This document shows, piece after piece, positions 57,430 through 64,000 of a DNA stretch of 64,000 nt. The notes under the pieces are model-generated. The model had not been told where the DNA came from. It ran no database searches and saw nothing but the letters and a program-made list of their open reading frames with translations. The stretch comes from Limnanthes douglasii subsp. nivea. Its lineage: Eukaryota > Streptophyta > Magnoliopsida > Brassicales > Limnanthaceae. Every line of letters begins with the position of its first letter. Position 1 is the first letter of the stretch. Location of the stretch: positions 317,952,893 to 318,016,892 of the forward strand of contig JAUPFV010000002.1 in NCBI GenBank assembly GCA_036936605.1, read 5' to 3'. The position numbers and the translations under genes are program-made.

Positions 57430-58660
57430 TCAACCACCAGATAAGGAATTCTTACTTGAATCTTCTAAATTTATGTTGATAGTTAAGTTATCTTTTGGAC
57501 GACCTTACTTAGATGAGTTCAAAACCTATTTAGAGTTATTTAGCTTTACTTGGAATTATAGTGTCTCGATTTGGGACTATAAGCATATATTTATTGAATT
57601 TGACAAATTAGATGATATTAAAAGATTTTGGCAAAGAAATGTGAGAACTATGAGATAATTCTCTTTTATAATATTTAAATGGTCTCCTGAGTTTAACCCC
57701 AGATTGGATTCTCATGAGACTCCAATATGGGTAACATTTTCTAAAATCCAAAAATTCTTGTATAATCAAGATAATGTCATCCAAATTGTAAAGGAAACTG
57801 GTCTGCAGTTGTCAACTTGGGTATCAACCAAAAAGAGAGCAAGTTTTAAATGTTGTAAAACTTTGATTGTTATTGATGTATCTAAACCATTTCCCCCAAA
57901 AAAATTAGATAAGTTTTGGGGAAAATAATGGATTCTTGCAGAATATCACTTATGGTTATATTCCTTCATATTGTCAATTAGGTAAGCATCTTGGGCATAA
58001 GGAAACCACATGTAATAAATATCTAAATAACAAAATAAAATATAATGTTAATATTACCCAACCCTCTGAACCTAATTCAAGCTCAAACAAATTTACTCCT
58101 ACCTCAAAAGAACAATGGGTTCCAAAGTTAAAATATATCGTAGTTAATCCTAAAGAGAATAAGAAACTTGGAATCAACAAGAATAATAATCCTCAAGGAA
58201 AAACAAACTTAAATGGAAATTTAGAAATAGAAACCTCTCAACTATCTAAAACTGATTCAACTTAATCAGTTTCTGATATTAACAATCCTAAAACCTGAAG
58301 TTAAAATAAATATATAGGATAAAACAAACAATCAAATTAAAGAGAACAAGAAATTGATAATAAATCACAACAATGACCCTCATATACTCTCTGAAAATGA
58401 TATAATTGATTCCCTTCACACAATTGACATATAAAATTCATTCAATGTGTTTAAAGATCATGATAACAATGATTATGATCACCCCGCAAACCTATCCTTT
58501 ATGACAGTCTACCTTATCACCAGAATTTGCAAAGGTATTTGCTACAAAGGATATAAATAAACACGTAAGTAAAATACTAAGAAAACCAAATAATAAAACT
58601 ATTAAACGTCCAACATTCAAAGGATTATCCAGATCCTTAAACATACATAAATGACTTTAA
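57430..58660 (+). pseudogene. LINE-3 ORF1, degenerate
   Basis: DUF4283-like domain (NYSVSIWDYKHIFIEFDKLD, FKWSPEFNPR) broken by a stop at 57656 and a frameshift near 57930; then a remnant of the knuckle (YCQLGKHLGHKETTC, first Cys retained, second lost to Leu) and an Asn-rich tail. Closely similar to LINE-1 ORF1. The frame ends GLSRSLNIHK then TGA, which overlaps the ORF2 start ATG at 58651. Confidence 0.85.
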
Positions 58661-58930
58661 CCATGTTGAATTGGAATGCAATGGACAATAGTAACAAAGG
58701 CACTCTTAGAATAATTAGATCAATTTTTAAATCAGATCATAATGATTATATTGCTCTTCAAGAGACAATAATTTAAAATATTAATCTAGACAAAATAACA
58801 AAAAAACTGGGATTTACTTATAGTTTTGCTAATAACACTAATAAATTTTAGGTTTTCAGCAAAGATCAATTTCAAATTAACATCCTTATTAATGAGGAGC
58901 AGTTTCTCTATATGATGGTGACCTACCCTC
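58651..58930 (+). pseudogene. LINE-3 ORF2, first part of endonuclease only
   Basis: Reads MTLTMLNWNAMDNSNKG, YIALQETII and INEEQFLYMM, matching LINE-1 ORF2 (ILNWNARGLASKE, VAIQEP, DNEQFLHLK) with stops. Homology ends near 58930; what follows belongs to element C or is unknown. The 3' three-quarters of the LINE are missing. Confidence 0.8.
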
Positions 58931-59448
58931 TTACCGTTTTTCTCCTTGGTACTTGCACATATCTCTTCAAAAAGTAATTATGGTGTACTTAATAGCCCAT
59001 AATCATTACTTGAACGATTTATCTCCCCTAGGTAAACCATTCAAGTTTTTTTTACCTCTATTTAACTATGTTTCACTTTTTATTACCTTAGCACCAGAAA
59101 ATTTTATAGAGAGAGAAAACTTCAAAGCAATAATTTCGTTCGAAGTTTTGAGAATTTTATATGTTAACAGCCATAACAAGTTGGTTAAATCTGTCTTATT
59201 TGGAGAAAACAAGAAAGGAAGCAAAAGACGATGCTCGAATTCTTGCCTCTTCTGGTGGTGTCATCAACCAAACAACATTGTAGCTGGACAAGATTTTTTC
59301 CTTATCCGGACCCTCAAGAATTCAAAAAACTCCCTTCACCCCAAATTTACCCACATTAGACTATGAATCTTCTGTTCAACTATTCATAAAGCCTTTCTCT
59401 AAGGACAAGAAAACTAAAATCGTAAAGAAACCATCCCCTTTCATTGCC

Positions 59449-60378
59449 ATGGGCTCTGATATTGAGAATACTACACCCTAAAAAGTCACTCGGCTCTCCC
59501 AAGCTAGGAGTACTCCTCCGTCCTCAAAATGTACGATTTCAGAAGCAATAAAAAATTCTACCCAGCCTCTGATGGACCCAAGTCCATCACTTCTCTCAAT
59601 GAGGCTGCTCAGAGTGGGAAATAAACTAGTGGTGCTACATTGTCCGAACAACGACCCACCATAATGGAAGAGCGTTTAGAGGACAATGGAGAGGACAATT
59701 CATTAGAAACATCCGGACAGACATGGACTACATCGAACCATGTTTGTAGAGGAAAAGTGGGACTGGAAAATAGTAAGTCACTTCCGGAGTGCCCCAAAGG
59801 GAAAATCAAGCCCAACTTTTGCAAAGTTAGTGGGAAATATTTACTAGCCCTTCAAATAATTTCTTACGTGTATACTAATGCCACTGAATTAGATTAGATA
59901 TGAACCAAATGAGGCTTTCCGAAGTCTGTTAAGGTGAGAATTCCTATCACTCCGGAAACCCTTATGGATTGTAAAGTTAATGAGGTAGTGGTATACACCG
60001 AGGTGCTGAACTCGGGTCTTCGTTTCCCCTTAGAAACTGAAATAGTTAGATATTTTCACTTACTCAAACTCTTCCCAAGCCAATTGAGCCCAAACTCTTG
60101 GATAAGTTGAACTCGGGTCAGCATCACTGCTTCCAGACTGTCAAAAATCCCAGTGCCTATGGAGCAGTTTGATGTTGTGGCTAGTTTGTGCAGAAACCAT
60201 CAAATCCTTTTTTATCACTACAACATGGGAAAAGACTACAAAGTAGTGAATGATCTGTTGGAAGCTGAGAAACCATGGAGGACTCAGTTCATTTTCATAA
60301 GCGGAGCTTGGGACAATGGGAAAAAGATAAACTATGAGTCAAATCCAAGCCAACTGACTAGATACTGGAAGAGTTCAT
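59449..60378 (+). pseudogene. antisense gene of element C, exon 1
   Basis: ATG at 59449 (MGSDIENTTP then a stop). Homology to B: IMEERLEDNG, CKVSGKYLLALQIISYVY, MDCKVNEVVVYTEVLNSGLR, FPLETEIVRYFHL, QLSPNSW, FYHYNMGKDYKVVNDLLEAE, TQFIFISGAWDNG, LTRYWKSS. Several stops. At the codon where D has Trp (KWG), C has TGA and B has TAG. It ends at GTAACT at 60379. Confidence 0.8.
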
Positions 60379-60455
60379 GTAACTGTTGTTCAGATTTTTA
60401 TTAGTACTTAGATTTTATGTTGATGTATCGAACTGATAATTGTGTCTCTTTGCAG
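60379..60455 (+). other. intron of the antisense gene, element C
   Basis: 77 bp: donor CAT|GTAACT, acceptor CTCTTTGCAG|TT. After removal, coding resumes with FSKIFSENLEAAKATFAKL, homologous to the D copy, at the same place as the intron of B. Length is normal for a plant intron. Confidence 0.75.
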
Positions 60456-61944
60456 TTTTCAAAAATATTCTCTGAGAATTTGGAGGCTGCAAAAGCTACT
60501 TTTGCCAAGCTTTATCAATGGTCATCGATTATTGGAGGCTAGGTTTTTACAACTATTTCACTTCTAGTAACATGTTGAGGGCTCACATGTGTAATACTAC
60601 TGGAAACAGAGATCTCTCTTGGAAATTATTAACCACTCCCCCTCCGTCAGACGTCATCTTAAAAAGAACTAAGGCAAAAGATAGCAAACTTTACTTACAA
60701 GGCCGAACCAAAACTCCCAGCCACCTGGATAAGTTGAAGAAGAACAAGAGGAAGAGTAAATTTGAAGTCAACCCATCTCAACAGCTTTCCAAAATGGCCA
60801 TTTCTGAGAATCTTGAAGGAATCAATGTCGTTTTATTAGAAGCAGTTTATGTAACCGTTGGTGAGGTTGTGGGATCAAACACATCACTCCAAATGAAGAA
60901 GAAGGGTCCCAAAAGACGCAATGAATGGGGTGATCTAAAAGCTAGAAAAAAGAAAAATAATGTCCAAATGTCAGAAATCATACTCTGTCCTACAGAAGTT
61001 CCTCCTACACTCCCAACTGATATTCCTCCTCGGGGAGAAGTACATGTTGACCCTCCATCTTTGCGTTTCCTACAGTTGATCCACAATCTACTGAAGGTCA
61101 TGTAAACCTTGCGGACTTGGGTAATATATATTTTAGCGAGTTTGACAAAGATGACTGCGAACGAACTTTTCCCCACACAATCACCATAACTAACGCCGTG
61201 ATTTATGAAGGAGAGAATTTCGCAGTATCAAGTGAGCAAGATACTTTAGGCCACACAATCTTTGGCTATATTAGGCCAATCGTTGATCTAGAAAGACAAG
61301 TTAAAACTCAGGTTAAGACATAGTTTCTCTTTGCACATAAAATCAAAGCTTAAAGAGTTCTCTTTCATCCGAACAACAAAAGGTGGAGACTTTAGGTAAA
61401 GAGAAAGAAGAACAGAAATCTGAGTTGCAAAAAGCTAAAGATTCCCAAGAAAATCGCCAGACCAAATACTCTGAACTAGAAACTACCACTTCTACCGAGA
61501 TCAAGTCTTTGAAGGAACAATAAACCACCAATGCTAGCACTATCAGCACCTTATCCGGAGAGAAAGAGAATTTAGCAAAACTTCTAAAAGAGAATGAAGA
61601 AGAAAATAACCTTCTAAAGAAGAATCAAGCTCAAGAGATAGAGGCGGCGATAGAGAAGTATGTTGCTAGTGTTGTGGATTCTTTAGGAAAAAAATAAAGG
61701 TATTAAGTCGGATTTGGTTTTGCTATTCCATGAAACCTTTTCAAAGAGAAAACTTGGACCTTTTTGGAAATACGTACCATACAAGGAGATACATTTTCAT
61801 ACCATGTCGGATGGTAATAAACACGGTTAGTCTTCACCAAGTGAAAGTGACTCTAACGAAGGAACCAATGAAAGCTCAAGCGTTAATGCTAAGATTCCCA
61901 AGAAAGATGTAGGTAAGGAAAAAACCAAAGGGAACAAGCCCTAA
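60456..61944 (+). pseudogene. antisense gene of element C, exon 2
   Basis: Contains TFAKLYQW, HMCNTTGNRDLSWKLLTTPP, a Lys-rich linker (KKKGPKRRNEWGDLKARKK), then a frameshift, GDLGNIYFSEF-like text, a coiled-coil part broken by stops, and LFHETFSKRKLG, GTNESSSVNAKIPKKD to a TAA at 61942. The architecture matches the unbroken exon 2 of element A. Confidence 0.8.
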
Positions 61945-62571
61945 GGTTATTGTGTTTACTCTTTATGTTTAAGACTAAAGTCCTAAGATGACCAATGAAT
62001 TATGTTATTTTCTTTTAAGTTTTTCTCTACGAACCAAAGTCCTTGGATGGACAAGGCATTTTGTTTGATGATGGATCAGACATGTTCCGATTAAGACGTA
62101 GTGTTAAGTTTTCCCTTCATATGATTTTTTTTTCTTCTTCTGACTAGCTTTTAATTAGTATTAAATTTGTCCGACTTATTTAATAATTGTTTAATTCATT
62201 GAATCACTTCAAATCTATTTCATTTGAATGATGAAAGTGTTTAAAAAATCTGATCACTTCAAAAATACTTCATTTGAAGGTCAAAAGTGTTTAATGAATC
62301 CGATCACTTCAAATATACTTCATTTGAAGGACAAAAATATTTAATGAATCCGATCACTTCAAAGATGCTTCATTTGAAGGTCGGGGTGTTTAGTAGATAT
62401 TCAATTTATTCAATCTCCCCATACTCACAATATTTTATGAAAAATGCATAAGATATCATTGATTGAAAACCTGACACCTCATTAAATTCTCCCCGCGCCA
62501 CCGGTGTAGGAAAGAGTATGCCCCTAATAATTATATTGAGGTATGGCAAAGTAAATATTTACAAGATAGCC
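61945..62571. repeat. convergent 3' region of element C with four 50-bp hairpin repeats
   Basis: Four tandem units of exactly 50 bp (anchors CATTTGAA at 62221, 62271, 62321, 62371), each with CTTCAAA and TTTGAAG able to pair. A single CCTTGGATGGACAAGG (about 62040) corresponds to the A/B inverted repeat but is imperfect. CCTCATTAAATTCTCCCC is conserved near the pol end. No ORF. Confidence 0.75.
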
Positions 62572-64000
62572 TTATTCTAAATACAAACTGAGATATTCAA
62601 TGTTCCATGAATGCTTCGAAACTTTGACTTCTTTGTCTTGAAGTCTATATGTTCCTGGCTTGATTCTTTCATACACAGTGTAAGGGCCTTCCCAATTTGG
62701 AGCCAAGTTCCCAAACTATTCCTTTTTTATGTGCAAAAATACTTTTCTTAATACTTTGTCTCCCAACCGAAAATATTTTCTCTTTACTTTGGATACAATT
62801 CTACTTCTCATTAAACCCTCATAGTATGTTGTTCTTAAATATGACTTAACTCTTCTTTCTTCAATCAAATCCAACTGATTCCTAACTGCCATTTCATTAG
62901 CCTGTTTGGAATATTTATGAATCCTGAATGATGGCAAAGTATCTTCTATGAGTGTGATTGCATCCAACCCATAAATAAGGGCAAAAGGGGATTCTTGTAG
63001 GCCCGCAATACCTTTTGTAAATAACTCGGCCACTTCCTGCAACTCCTTATAGATTCGTTTTCAACCCTGTCACAATTGTTCGATTAGAAACTTCAACCTG
63101 TCCATTAGCCTGAGGGTGGAAAGAAGAACAGAAGCAATGTTGAATTCCTCTAGAAGTGCAAAATGTCTCAATATTTTTATTGTCAAATTGTGGCCCATTG
63201 TTTGTGGTGATTCGCCGAGGGATTCCAAATCAGTAACATATGTTGGATAGAATAAATTTAATGACCATCTTAGAAGTGGTACCAACTAATGGGGCATCTA
63301 TTATCCATTTAGAGAAATAATCAATTGCCACTATTATTGTTCGATATCCTCCGGACGCCATAGGAAGAGGTTCAACCAAGTCCAAATCCCATCTATCAAA
63401 AGGCATGGGCTCAATATTGACTCCATGGGAACTGTTGGTGTATGGATTTTATTCCCATATATTTGGCAAGGATCACATCTCCTTACCATATCATTGGCAT
63501 CTACCATTATAGTTGGCCAATAGTATCCTGCTAATAAAACTCTTCTAGTTGAGGCCTTATAGCCATAATGTGTTGATCTCTCTCCATTGTGTAGTTCGGA
63601 TAAGACACTTTGGGATTCCTCAAAACCTAAGCAACCTAGGACGGGTCTGCTAAAATACTTTTTATAAAGGATCTTCTTTAAAACCAAGAGACCACAAGCC
63701 TTGTACTTGACTTTTTTAGCTAATATTTTATCTGAAGGTAAAACTCCATCAGAAATGAAATTATGTATCTCAAACCTCCAATATTTGGATTGCATGGTAG
63801 ATACACTCAAACTTTCTTCAGATTCACTATTTTCTTCTTTAATTGAATTTATGGAGGGGCATTCTTGCATGAGAATCAATGAGTATGCCTCAAAATAGGC
63901 TATGGTGGCTAAAGAATCTGCCATAGTATTCTTCGATCTATGGACATGCTCATACCATAAGCTTTTAAAACCTGTGACAACTTCTTTTAGTACTTGAAGA
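62572..64000 (-). pseudogene. second RNase H end and integrase, element C
   Basis: Reads (minus) the end of the second RNase H (HVHRSKNTMADSLATIAY), spacer, integrase zinc finger (HNGERSTHYGYKA...CDPCQ), the core with DLV and TTNNGPQF (the second catalytic Asp is Asn), HPQANGQVEVSNRT, a broken AYRT region, and the C-terminal module to YLSLYLE. Frameshifts at about 63330 and 63060. Confidence 0.85.

Larger units (their letters stand above)
58931..64000 (-). mobile_element. Tat-type gypsy element C, truncated by the right window edge
   Basis: Minus-strand element with the antisense gene on the plus strand (59449-61944), a convergent spacer and the 3' end of pol (62572-64000). More diverged from A and B than they are from each other. 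The 3' LTR should lie left of 59449, but I could not find its ends; the left limit given here is where LINE-3 homology stops and is uncertain. Confidence 0.75.

Noticed and set aside
58950..59366. 137-codon plus-strand ORF between LINE-3 and element C
   Set aside because: No recognisable domain; probably a chance frame in decayed LTR or 5' sequence of element C.
62205..62400. CRISPR-like array of regular 50-bp repeats
   Set aside because: The units are contiguous without unique spacers and the sequence is a plant retrotransposon.

Overview
This window is nuclear DNA from a flowering plant, probably a eudicot. The evidence is one phenylalanine ammonia-lyase (PAL) gene, the AT-rich intergenic sequence and the kinds of transposon present. 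Nearly everything else is transposon-derived: four Ty3/gypsy elements of the Tat type (called A, B, C and D here), one Ty1/copia element, three L1-type LINEs with the same layout, one tRNA-derived SINE, one hAT-like element without a transposase, and several tandem-repeat arrays. I could not identify the species.

Layout: 1-8023 is Tat element A (minus strand, cut by the left edge). 8024-15750 is AT-rich repeat DNA holding a copia element at 9674-14367 with its target duplication. About 15750-22010 is a decayed Tat element (D) that keeps gag and the antisense gene but has no pol; a 701-bp hAT-like element sits inside it at 15914-16614. 22010-26880 is AT-rich with a 250-280-bp tandem array. 26890-29280 is the PAL promoter and gene, followed by a SINE at 29791-29953. 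30000-34560 is AT-rich with tandem arrays, one of them a duplication of about 1 kb. 34584-34954 is a GA microsatellite against a 100-N gap that cuts LINE-1 (34955-38610, minus). LINE-2 (about 40120-45528, plus) is heavily mutated. 46093-56079 is complete Tat element B (plus, two LTRs, 5-bp target duplication), inserted in a tandem repeat. LINE-3 (57430-about 58930) keeps only its 5' part. Tat element C (minus) runs off the right edge.

The most interesting system is in the Tat elements. All four carry an extra gene on the strand opposite to gag-pol, between integrase and the 3' LTR. It encodes a protein resembling the plant 'putative gypsy type transposon' family, with a Lys-rich linker and a long coiled coil. 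Three copies (B, C, D) keep an intron at the same place, spliceable only on the antisense strand. So this gene is, or was, expressed as its own spliced mRNA, converging on pol. The space between the two convergent genes is built of short tandem hairpins that differ between subfamilies. The pol genes also carry a second RNase H domain while the original one has lost its catalytic residues, as known for Tat elements.

The only ordinary host gene is PAL. It lacks the usual intron, keeps a promoter with MYB-type AC elements, and shows a one-base frameshift about 25 codons after the expected start. All coordinates and comparisons were made by eye; divergence figures are hand counts.
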